From Takakia lepidozioides (Eukaryota; Streptophyta; Takakiopsida; Takakiales; Takakiaceae): 64,000 bases of DNA. Every line of letters begins with the position of its first letter. Within the stretch, counting starts at the first letter, position 1. The position numbers and the translations under genes are program-made. Under the pieces are notes generated by a model, which was given only the letters and a program-made list of their open reading frames with translations, did no database searches and was not told the DNA's origin. Of this stretch, positions 46,309 to 56,418 are shown one piece after another. The stretch is taken from assembly GCA_030704615.1 (NCBI GenBank), contig CM060733.1:60452001-60516000 (forward strand). The letters run 5' to 3'.

Positions 46309-47012
46309 GGAAATAAATATATATACATTCAATGTTGTTTCAATTCACATTCTGAATGTATGTAATATTTTCTGAGATGAAGGCCTACATGCACTCATAC
46401 TGTTCCCACCTATGCAAGTTCGTCAAAAGAAGTCGTACAATGGCCGAACAATACAGTCCAATAGACAACCACCCCACGTCCTCACTTGAGCAGACTACTT
46501 GGTTCTACTATTAACTACTGTTAGCAGACTACAGTAGTCTCTGTCTGTTTGACCAGTCTGCCGCGCAGTCTGCTGGCCGCTCATCAGTCTGCTCGGCAAA
46601 GTGGGTGGCACTTTGATGCATAGTGTATATGTGTGCAATTGGGCTCCGTGTCTGGGCGAGTACGCTCCGTGGGAGCAGTTTGGTGGACAGTGCAGAAGAC
46701 CACACAGTCTGTCCATACTGTATGTCTGCTGGACCACCCAGTCTGTTAGCCGAAAACCATTAGCAGACTTGGCAGTGTTATTCTGTACTTGTGTAGTCTG
46801 CTTAGTAGTCTGTTTGGCCATTTCCGCGGTTTGTTGAGCAGAATGCCTAGTCTTCCGCAACTGGACGGTGGGGCGCCCTGAGCTCTGATGGAATGCACTT
46901 CCAGGTTGTTAATGATGCAAACATGTATGCACTCTCAAGCAGATTGTGGACCTTTTATTTCTCTGCATGGAATATGATGGCATAACATTGTTTTGATGTG
47001 TGAGTATGTTGT
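46309..47012. other. Spacer between convergent C48 ORF and transposase
   Basis: The left part is AT-rich 3' flank. Positions 46,490-46,870 are again rich in AGTCTGCTGG, GCAGACT and TAGTCTG. No ORF with family features is present. Confidence 0.5.
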
Positions 47013-50000
47013 CTACTTGGGTCCCGCCCAACGGTCTGAAACCTTAACAATTCTAGAGTATATTTTCGTTGCAGGTGTTGGGGCATACACCCTATTGCGC
47101 GTTCTCCGCAAGACTCTGGGTCGGGTTTTCCATGCTTCGACGAAATCCCTCTTCCTTTTCAGAGACAAATTATTATTGTCGTCAACAGGTCGGAAAGGTT
47201 TTGCTGCACGAGGATGTAGCATCCCAGCATCACTTTTGGCCAGGATATCAATAAGCTGCCCTCTACAGATTCGAAGGCACGACAGCACATGTGTCTCGAG
47301 GTATTTGTCATCATCCACAATACGAAGTATATCTGACCATTCTTCGGCCATACTCAGTGGGACATAGACAGGCTCCTCGAGGGGTGCGAAGTCACAAACC
47401 TCCACAGGTCTATCCATCGCACCAACCTCCCCTGCGACAGTCGTTTTATCCAACATCAGATTATGCAATCCTCCGTGTATGGTTCCGAGTGCCATGCCAC
47501 ATGCACGCACTATGAGTCCATCCTGCAAGTCGGGATGAAGCAACTTCAGCACTTTCACTGGTGTTTGCACAAATTGCCTTTCATTGCCCATGGGCAAGTG
47601 CAAGAAGCCCAATCCGATCCAGGGTTGTAAACAATGTAGGTTGTGTCTGGGTGATTGCTGCTTAGCACATACGCTGGTTGTCCTTCCACCAAGGGTAGAG
47701 TCACATTGCTCGCTGGAATGTCCCTGGCCGCTAGCACAAAGCTAGATATGTACTTTTTCTGTTTGTCATTGCGTATGAACCCATGCGTCTTCAAATGAAT
47801 TGCGTACTAGTAGTGTATGAGCACACGGCCCGTGAGTTCCCATATTAGCCAATCGACTCTTCGACCAATCATTTTGTCTTTCCCCATCCTCAATCTAGCC
47901 TTCAAGTTTCCATGGTATGCCTCAATGCTAGCATTTGTGTCTTGACTGGCATGTGGAACATGACGAGCAGCAGTACATCACATTGTTATTTTAGGAGACC
48001 ACTCCTTGTCGATGTACTTTAAAAATTCCCAGGCATTCCGATATTTCTTTCTCATGTCCCTGATTGTTTTGGCAACCCATAGAAGTGTTTTTTTGGGATC
48101 GCTTGGTCCACCTCTACAGTACATGAGGTCTCCCATATCCTTCAACACGTTTGCTGCAGTGACAGGATCTTTGGACTTCTGGCATGATTGCTTTACCCAT
48201 GCCTTGCGGACATGCCAAAGGCACAGGAAAATGAGGACTCCTTTGAAAGCAACCTTGCACATAACACATCCACATGAGGCACTTCAGAGGGAACCCCGGT
48301 CGGTGGACACCAACCGAGTGCTGGAGACCTCCAACAGACTTCACACCAACCCCTAAACGGACTTGGTGATAAGACACTGCCTGCGGGTGTGGCGGGCTGA
48401 CTTCCCCTCCCAAGTATGCTAGCAGACCCATGAAACGTGCCAGCGGACTCGGCCCTGCGAGTCTTGTGGCGGACGCCGCCTAGCGAGTCTGTCAGCGGAC
48501 TCGGCCCGTTCAGTGTACCAGCGGACTCGCCCACGCAAGTCTGCCAACGGACTTGGTCCGTTGACTGCAAGCGGACTTGCCCACACGAGTGTGCAGCGGA
48601 CTTGCCAGCGGACTCGCGCATGCGAGTCTGCCAGGGTACCGGCGCAGGCGTGTCTGCCAGCCGAGTAGCCCAAAGCAGACTCCACACCAACCCCTAAACG
48701 AACTTGGTCGCAATACACTGCCTACGGGTCTTTCGGGCCGACTTCCCCTCCCAAGTTTGCCAGCAGACCCATGAAGAGTGCCAGCAGACTCGCCCCTGCA
48801 AGTCTTCTGGCGGACTCGGCCTGGCGAGTCTACCAGCGACTTGGTCGGGTGAGTCGGGCTTGCCCACGCGACTTGGTCCGAGTCCAGTCTGCCAGCAAAC
48901 TCGCGCATGCAAGTCTCTCAGGGAACTGTCGCACGCGACTCTGCCATAGACTCTGCCAAAGTACACTATGACGACAGTTGCATGCCAGAGGACTTCGACA
49001 GTGGGTGTCTGTTGAGGTATGGAAGACTCACCTTATGGCGTTTATTTCAGCGTCCGCATCATCGACAATGAAGGCATTGGGTCGCCAGGCCGGCATATCT
49101 GTGTGGAGTCGGTCACGCAAGGCTATCATCCACGGCACCAGGTCTGTTGTCCTATTCCTGGCAGATATGATGTACGCAACTGGTATACCGTTCAGCCACT
49201 CGTTGAAAACCATCAATGTGTACAATGGGAACTGTTCAGATGCACTATGTCACTATGTCACTATGTCAGTTGGTTCCAATGTGCAACATCCTACGAACAA
49301 TTGATTTGCAGAAATGGTAAGAGGGATGAATCGTACCTTGTGGTGATTTGTCCCGAAGGTTGCATCGCATGCAACGATACGCGCATGTCCCAATTGAAGC
49401 ATTCTCTACTTCTGCCACTCAGTTTGAATACCAATAGTGAATGTCAAATCTCCATCGTGATGCTTGAAGGTTGGCGCCAATGTTTCTTCTCGATAGAAGA
49501 AGACTAATGCGGGGTTCAGGTCTTTCCACATGCGGACGTTGTCGGCATCATTGGCATGCTTTTTGAACGTCTGCCATGCCCGTTTATCAACCAGGTTGCA
49601 GACATCTTGCTCAAGGAGGAAATCATCACGTGTCCATGCATCTCCCAAACCTGTGTTGTTCATGACGTGCTCCTTGTGTTCCATCATGATTTGTGCGACC
49701 GTGAGGTCTCGACACAAACACTCAACGACCCAGGCTTTCAATTCCTCGCTAATGCGGGGTGCGTAGGATGCCCGTGTGTTCCTGAACTCTGCGGTCTTGC
49801 CATGGGAGGGTTTCCCTAGGGCATTCACGTGCTCCATGTTGTTGTAGTATGTGAGGACACAAATGTCCGGGGCAAGATAAGATTGCTGCACTTTGAAACA
49901 ACAAAGGCACCCGCGCTTGTACGACTCTCTGTAGTCCAACTTCTTCCTTCTTGGGCTTTTATGCGGGTGTTTAGTGCTAGCACCCACATCCGGACCTCCA

Positions 50001-50613
50001 CGCTTTTGTTTTGGATCCTCGACAGTTGCATTGACCGTGCGCTTGTCGTCGGGTCCGTAACAGCATTGATACCTATCAAATGGAATTCAAAAGCCAAAAT
50101 ATCAACCTTATGGACTTATGGAAGCCACGGTCGGAGACAAATATATTATACAAATCACAACAACAATGCAGTGACATCCCTAAACCACAATGAGGATGGT
50201 GCACACATGATACTGCTCAAGAAGGTGTTCCCTCTGGGAGCTTTCCGCACTCCGACGTCCACTTTACTGTGCACATGTACCCAATATTGAGTGGGGCAGT
50301 CCTCCATACTCTCCTCTCCATGGACGAAGTCCGCAACTCTATCCCAAGGTATACAGGCCTTTTTAACACACACTTGCACCCCCCTAAACCCATATTGCGT
50401 TTCACACTTCCAATGGAGCTCCTTACTGTTGAAAGGTCCTGGTTTTGGTGTTTGCAAACTTTGTCGAAGAGGGCGTATAAGCCGGCTCTCAAATTGCTGC
50501 ATGTCGTCGGCTTCCGCTCCTACGTCCATGCCCAATATAGTGCGAAACACACGCTCCAGAACCTGCAACGAAAGCGCCGCAGGACACGATGGAGAATGTG
50601 CACGGAGAAACAA
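47013..50613 (-). pseudogene. MULE transposase with SWIM zinc finger, decayed
   Basis: Minus-strand exons in order are 50613-50155 (IPWDRVADFVHGEES), 49987-49406 (N-terminal region), ~49405-49032, 48253-47978 and 47794-47013. ~49405-49032 holds IVACDATFGTNHHK with the first catalytic Asp, WLNGIPVAYIISARNRTTD and NAFIVDDADAEINAI with the second. 48253-47978 holds FLCLWHVRKAWVKQ, then NAWEFLKYIDKEWSP with the probable Glu. 47794-47013 holds the SWIM finger CTCPWAMKGNLCKH. The blocks and order are those of Mutator-type DDE transposases. Defects are a TAG at 49406-49408 and a one-base deletion near 47,558 just after the SWIM motif. A repeat-filled gap splits 49032 and 48253. The C-terminal tail ends in KRKRDFVEAWKTRPR. 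Confidence 0.88.
48263..48975. repeat. Repeat-filled intron or insertion in the transposase
   Basis: About 700 bp made of imperfect copies of GCCAGCGGACTCG/CCACGCAAGTCTG units. Two larger blocks are similar to each other (about 48,300-48,650 and 48,660-48,960, both beginning with an ACACCAACCCCTAAACGRACTTGG-type segment). On the minus strand the left exon ends at a consensus donor, AAG|GTGAGT (49032/49031). The right exon follows GTGCAAG (48254). The phases do not match exactly, so one base has been lost or the junction differs. Confidence 0.7.
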
Positions 50614-50651
50614 GACCCACGTTTACAGCTGGTGGCAGATGGCAGGCGGCA

Positions 50652-50951
50652 GAGATAAGGCCCTAAATTGGAGGGTTGCGATGGGATTCGTCCTGGACGG
50701 CCCAGATCTTGCGGGCGGGCGGACACGCGGACCCGCCCCAGCGGACTGGCCGCAACGGAGCGGCCGGTGGACGGACCCCGAGAGGGGTAGCCGCGTCTAG
50801 TGCAACCACGGCAGCAGCGGCGGGCGTGGGCGACCGCGGGCAGTGGCAGGCGGGTGGGCTCGGGTGGGGGGGCGCCCGTCGTCCGGACGATGGGCCCACC
50901 GTCCTTCTCGCACGCTTGCGTTCATGACCCTATTATTGTAAAATGAGAGGC
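50652..50951 (-). repeat. Right terminal inverted repeat of the giant MULE
   Basis: Reverse complement of 23704-24004, ending ...ATTATTGTAAAATGAGAGGC. It lies only ~40 bp from the start of the transposase reading frame, so it probably contains the transposase promoter. Confidence 0.93.
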
Positions 50952-50960
50952 TATACGTTA
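50952..50960. repeat. Right 9-bp target-site duplication
   Basis: TATACGTTA, identical to 23695-23703. Confidence 0.92.
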
Positions 50961-52161
50961 GCGAGATTATTAATGTCTCTTTTATAACTAAGTTAAAAAT
51001 CCTTTGAAAATAAAATAAAACTCGTTGAATGATACATAAATACGATATTAAAAAATTACTTGTATGTAATATATTCAAAATATTAATCATAATACTATCA
51101 TTATGAAATTGGCAAGTTCAGCCCCTCAAATTACAATTCCAGCCCCTTAAATTGCAATTCCAAGGTCTCACAAATTGCAATTTGAGCCCTTGAAATTGGC
51201 AATTCCAGCCCATCAAATTGTAATTCCAATCCCTCAAATTGGCAATTCCAACCTCTCAAATTACAATTTGAGCCCTTGAAATTGGCAATTGTAGCCCTAA
51301 AATTGCAATTCCAACCCTAAAACCCAACCCTGAAATTGCAATTTGAGCCCTTGAAATTGGCAATTCTAGCCCTAAAATTGCAATTCCAACCCCTAAAATT
51401 ACACTTCCAGCCCCTGAAAATTGCAATTTGAGCCCTTGAAATTGGCAATGCCAGCCCCCCAAATTACAATTCCAGCCTCTCAAATTGGCACTTCCAGCCC
51501 TCTAAATTGGAAATTCCAACCCCTAAAATTGGAAATTCTAGCCCCTTCCAATTTTAACTCCCACCCCCTAAATGGTGACCTACTGATTTCACCATACACT
51601 AGTGATTAAACCATCATTCCATCATCTATTTGTATATAATTATATTCTTGATATTTATAGATTAAAAAATAGACTCAAATGCTCTTAAAATTTCTAATGG
51701 TATCCATGATTTATATAAAAAGAATGATTGTATATATTTTTATAAACTTCATATCTTCTGTGTATAATTTTAAATGGTTTTTTAAAATAAAAAATAAAGA
51801 TTGTAGTTATTATTGAAAAGGCTTATAATAGAACACACACAAAAACAATCATATTCGGGCTCCAACTTTTATTCTAAAAATCCAAGTATATTTTTCAGTT
51901 ATAAATCTTACTAAAGTCAATAATTTAGGAAGTGGATTTCATAGAAGAGCGCATTGGGTTTGATCTCCAATATCTTTGTCAGTGGTCATGGAAGGTAACA
52001 ACGTCCTTGTAGTGTCATCAACTAGAAAATACAAAGAGTCTCGTGAGCATGCAAAAGTGAGTGACGTCAAATTCTATGATTAATTAGGTACTATAGTCTT
52101 CTCTATGCTGGTGTTGGGACCTTTGGATGTTGCAACAAATCTGCCCACAAACAAGCAGAAT
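50961..52161. other. AT-rich region between MULE and LINE
   Basis: AT-rich DNA without a supported ORF. It contains the minisatellite at 51109-51560 and ends at the T-rich end of the LINE. A short frame near 51,950 (EERIGFDLQYLCQWSW) could belong to a disrupted gene but cannot be linked to anything. Confidence 0.4.
51109..51560. repeat. ~18-bp AT-rich minisatellite
   Basis: Variants of AAATTGCAATTCCAGCCC and AAATTGGCAATTCCAGCCC recur head to tail about 22-25 times over 450 bp. Some pairs form a higher-order unit with AAATTGCAATTTGAGCCCTT. It has no coding meaning. Confidence 0.9.
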
Positions 52162-52537
52162 TTTTTTATTTTATTTTTTATTTTATTTTTTGGTGAAAGG
52201 GGATGAGACCCTTGTTAGTTTTATTGAATATTATTGAAGGGAAAAAAATTAAAACCCTTACATGCCCGTAGGCTGCCATGAGGCCTAACACACGACAAAC
52301 GTGTTGGAAAATCCATGAGAATAGAGACCGAATGCCTACCATGAGGCAAAAGAGCTGATTTTTGTCTAGGACCTAGATCTGAAGCAGCGCCCAAGCTAGG
52401 GATCTGACTTATGAGGATGAGACTAATGGCGAAAAAAATGGTGCGGTAAGACCATTATGACCAAGGTGACAGGCGGATCGTTGATGAGGAAGACCGAACA
52501 GAAGCTCTGACTGAGGGAAATACTGATTGCATGGAAT

Positions 52538-55500
52538 CTATCCTAAGAACTGCAATCGAGCCCGAGAGGCCACCTTCACATGTTTCCAATTGATGTCTGA
52601 TTTGTCAAATTCCGGAGATGCCGAAGATGAGGGACCAGTGATACCTCCAAGGGTCGGGAATTCCTCGAGGCCACTCGCATGAACCTGCTCCAGTGCATCT
52701 GCAAATGAGTCCGTCCCTCCCCCATGTGTCCTGGAAAATGGCGAGGAGGGTGAACTGGCGTTGAGGCTTCCTGGCGATTTCTGCACACATTTTTGCCCAA
52801 GCCAGTTTAGCAGCAATTGTCAAGACAAAAAACACTTGAGTGAGGATGGCGGTGGCCGAGGTAGTGTGAGAGTCCAAAATCCATCTACATCTGGCTTTCC
52901 ATAGTTGCCATAGAGTTGCAGATCTGAAGGTTTCAAAAACTGGACAGTCTGAGGCCCTGGATTTTTCGTTCTGATTGTAGTTGAGAGCAAGGCAATGGGC
53001 CCCAAAGGGGGTTGTCCCCAAGGGCGATAGAAGGGTAGGACTAGGTGCCAGATCATCATTGGGGCAATGCAGAAAAGAAGGCAGTGTTCCAAGCTTTCAA
53101 TCGTATCTATTGAACAACATTTGCATAGGAGAGCGTCCTGGAAACCTAGATATTGCCCTACCTTCAATACCATGTTGGCTATTTGCCAGAGAAAAGCACT
53201 GAGCTTCGCTGTTTTTGCCTTGTCCCAGATCAAACTCCAAATATTGTTCCAGTTTTCCATTATAAAGCCCGCGTGCCCTGTAAGCCTTTTTCGAAGAGAA
53301 AGCAAAGAAGGGTTGGGGGGAGGTTCCGAATTTCCAAAGCCATTCAGCCGGGTCTATCTGCAGATTTTGCAGTTGATGGCCTACAATCCAGGCGAACCTT
53401 TCTTTTGCTACCCAGGCTGAGGTGGGGGACCCCAGTGGGTGCAGAGGGTTGAAGTCTTTTGAGTCTGAGCTCCAATGACAGATGCGAGCTGGCCTTGCTC
53501 TCGCCGAGGGGGTAATGGCTTCTTGAGGACTCAGAAGAGACAACATTCCAGAGAAGGGGTCAACTAGGAACCTGTAACCTATGCGCATCACATTCTGAAT
53601 TGTGGTAACATAAAGGATTTGGAACTCCCTGTCTTCAAACATCACCCATTGGGTTGGCTTTATTGGGAGATCACCAGCAGCAAGCAGCGTTCTCCAACGG
53701 TCTGGGACAGAGGCTATGACCAGATGAATTCCGGAAGTCAGTCTGCGGGAACCCAAAGCATCTTGGAGACAAGCTGGTGTGCTGATCCAGAGGTCACTTA
53801 CTTTGCTAATGCCCCTAGTCTCCTTTTGGCTTGCTCATTCTCAAGCGTGGATGGATTGGCCGACTTGAGGAAGAGGTGTTGTCTGAGGGTTTCTTGGAAG
53901 GTAGTGGGTGCTTGCTTGATCAAAAAAGGCCTAAACCTGTTCCATGCTCTCCAGATGGAGGTCCATAGGGGAGATTCCACTATCTTGTGGTTGAAACCCT
54001 GAACAATCCAGCGCAGCGAGGGGGCCCAAGAGGTCGATTGGAGAGGGGAACTGGCAGATATGTTAGCGGTAATTAACAGTTTCCACCATCCCCCTTCAAG
54101 ACCCAAAAAACGAGGAATCCATTTTCCTAGCAGGGCTTGCATTTGAGTGTCGGGATCCAAAACCCCCAGACCCCCCTATTTTTTCGGCTAGCAGATTTGA
54201 TGCCACGAAACCTGTGGGCGTTTGTATTGCTCATAACATTGAGCCCCCCAAATGAAGTTGCGAACACAACGCTTGACTTCCTGAATTATTTTCGAGTTAG
54301 GGCCCCAAGTTGATGCAAAATACCAGATTCCCGCTTGCAGGATCTGGTTGGCTGCTAGGGCTCTTCCTGTAAGAGATAGATATTTGGACCCCCAATAAAC
54401 CATTTATCTCTTCAGATTTTTGTTTGTGGGTTCCATTCGTTGCTCATCAGAGATGTTAATATTGCCAAATGTATGGCCCAACAGAGTCGTGGTCTCCCCA
54501 TCCTTCAACCAGACTAGGCCAAGGCCAAAGCCCCATGTAGGAACAATTCCAATTCTAGATTGAGAGGAGTCCCCCACTAGAAGAGCTTTAGTTTTGGACC
54601 AATTAACCCGAAACCCAGAGATGGTGCAGAACTTGAGGAGGGTATCTTCCGCGGCTTGCAAGGTGGAGGGATGTGCCTCTAGGAGCAGGAACGTATCATC
54701 CACAAACATAGAATCCTTGATCTGAATCCACAACTGGGATTTTGGGTTTTTAAGCCTAAGTCCTTTGACCAGGAGGTTGTTATCCAGCAGGTAACCCAGG
54801 GCATCAGCTACAAAAAGGAAGAGGAAGGGTGCCAAAGGGCAACCCTGCCTGACAGACCTCTGGAGCTGAATTTCTTTGGAGACATGTACATTAATTATGA
54901 CCCTGCTGGAGGAATTGAAGACAAGAATTTGGACCCACTGGCAAAAGCCATGAGGTAAACCTACTCTGCGAAGAACTGCCAACAGGAAATTCCAATCCAC
55001 CCTATCAAAGGCCTTTTCAAAGTCTAGAAGCCAAAGCGCTAGAGCCTGGTTGGAGTTTTTGGCGAAGATAGAGGCTTCCTGGGCAAGGAGGACATTGTCC
55101 AGGATGTATCTACCTCTAATAAAACCCGCTTGGCCTGTCCGGATAACAGTGGGGAGCAAAGGTTGAAAACGGAGTGCCAAGGCTTTGGCTATTATCTTGT
55201 AGGAGACATTGAGGAGAGTGATTGGCCTATAGTTACTGATATCAGCCCTATCCCCTTTCTTGAAGAGAAGGGTGATGACTCCTTGCGACATCTGTTTTGG
55301 CATCAGTCCTCTTTTTCTGATTTCATTGGCCATGTTGCAGAAGTCACTTGATATTGCAGGAAGCCGCAAGCTTCGCCTGGAACTTGAGGATTGGGCAGGC
55401 GAGAAGGGACCCAGCTTGAATCCACTGTTTCTCAAGGGAGGTTTTGAAGGACGTGTTCAAAAGGTGAGCTGAATTTAGCTTGTAGATGCCCCTTCCTCTT

Positions 55501-56321
55501 TTTTGAGCTAACGGTAGAGCTATGGACACTGCCACCACTGCATGGTCGAAACCTTGAGAGATCGGTTCTTGGGGCCATAATGTTGCGCCATTGGACAGAG
55601 CAAGCGAGAAGTAGATCCTATCTAGACGGGCCATAGAGAGGTTGCTTAGCAAGTGGTTGTTAGACCAAGTGAAAAGCGGGTTGATGGAAGCTGGGTTGTT
55701 AGCTTGTCTGGCAGGCTCCACTAGATTATGGGTTTGAGAAAGCAAGAGCCAAGCTGCTTCTTCTTTAGCGCTCAAGCGGGGGGAAGAGCTTCCCAGCCTG
55801 TCTACATCGTTCTCCACCATATTGAAGTCCCCCACAAGGATCCATGTATGTATTGAGATCTCATCTATCATGCGTCGATTGATGTTCTTCCATAGGCTGG
55901 TTCTTTCAGGGATAGAGTTAGGGGCATAGATGTTAACGAAGCCCATAGGTTCCGGATCATTTGGAAGCTTGAGAACACAGAAGTGCACCCGGCTAGATTC
56001 CCAGATTTCCTCTTTAGTGAGGTATTGCTTGAGGGAAGGGGAAAGAAGGATTGCCGTCCCTCCTTTGGAGCCTTCGTAGCTGGGTTTCCAAAGCGCGGAG
56101 GATAGAGGCCAAAGCTGGTCTGAAAGCGCGGCTATTTTACAGGGGTTTAGTTTATGTTCCTGGAGAAAAACAATTGCTTGAGATTGCTGAAGGGGAGCCA
56201 GCCAGGCTCTGAGCTTTGTTTTTTTAATGCTGGAGTGGTCAGAGCCTATGCCCCTTATGTTCCAGGATGAGAGACTAATTTTCATCTTGATAAGGGAGCA
56301 GGCTGAGAGGGTTAGTCTCAA
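52538..56321 (-). pseudogene. LINE ORF2: AP endonuclease, reverse transcriptase, zinc-binding domain
   Basis: The endonuclease part (56321-55344) has SWNIRGIG, FLQEHKL, VNIYAPN, LVGDFNMVEND and LDRIYFS. The final SDH block reads FDHAVV, with Ser lost. RT (55435-54404, another frame) has GVITLLFKKGDRADISNYRP, GQAGFIRGRYI, WLLDFEKAFDRVDW, QGCPLAPFLF and the catalytic FVDD (usually FADD). A zf-RVT module follows near 53,250-53,060 (WDKAKTAKLSAFLWQIAN, then ESLEHCLLFC). Frameshifts at ~55,400 and after 54,404 disable it. Confidence 0.9.
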
Positions 56322-56418
56322 ATGATGGCATGGAGAAATGAAAATGAAATCTGGTTCTTTTGTCAGAGGGAAGAAAGGGGGGAACCCAGCAGTGGTCGTC
56401 TAGGGCTTACAGGACTGG

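Larger units (their letters stand above)
23704..50951. mobile_element. Giant Mutator-like element (about 27.2 kb) with nested insertions
   Basis: The element is defined by inverted terminal repeats of ~300 bp (23704-24004 and 50652-50951), both starting GCCTCTCATTTTACAATAAT in the inward direction, and by a perfect 9-bp target duplication. Inside are a MULE/SWIM transposase (minus, 50613-47013), a convergent C48-protease-like ORF (plus, 43273-46308), a Cys-rich cargo ORF (plus, from 25608) and unrecognised ORFs (34888-36193). Nested insertions at 26252-32715, 32876-34623 and 36980-42911 account for about 14 kb, so the original element was roughly 13 kb. All internal genes carry stops or frameshifts, so it is unlikely to move itself now. 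The retained ends could still be mobilised in trans. Confidence 0.93.

Noticed and set aside
48193-48971. Ser/Arg-rich ORFs of 80-165 codons in 48.2-49.0 kb on both strands
   Set aside because: All three frames on both strands stay open because of the repeated GCCAGCGGACTCG-type unit. The transposase frame flanks it on either side.
51109-51609. CRISPR-like regular repetition in the 51.1-51.6 kb array
   Set aside because: Units are contiguous or overlapping with no unique spacers, and the context is a plant nuclear genome, so it is a minisatellite.
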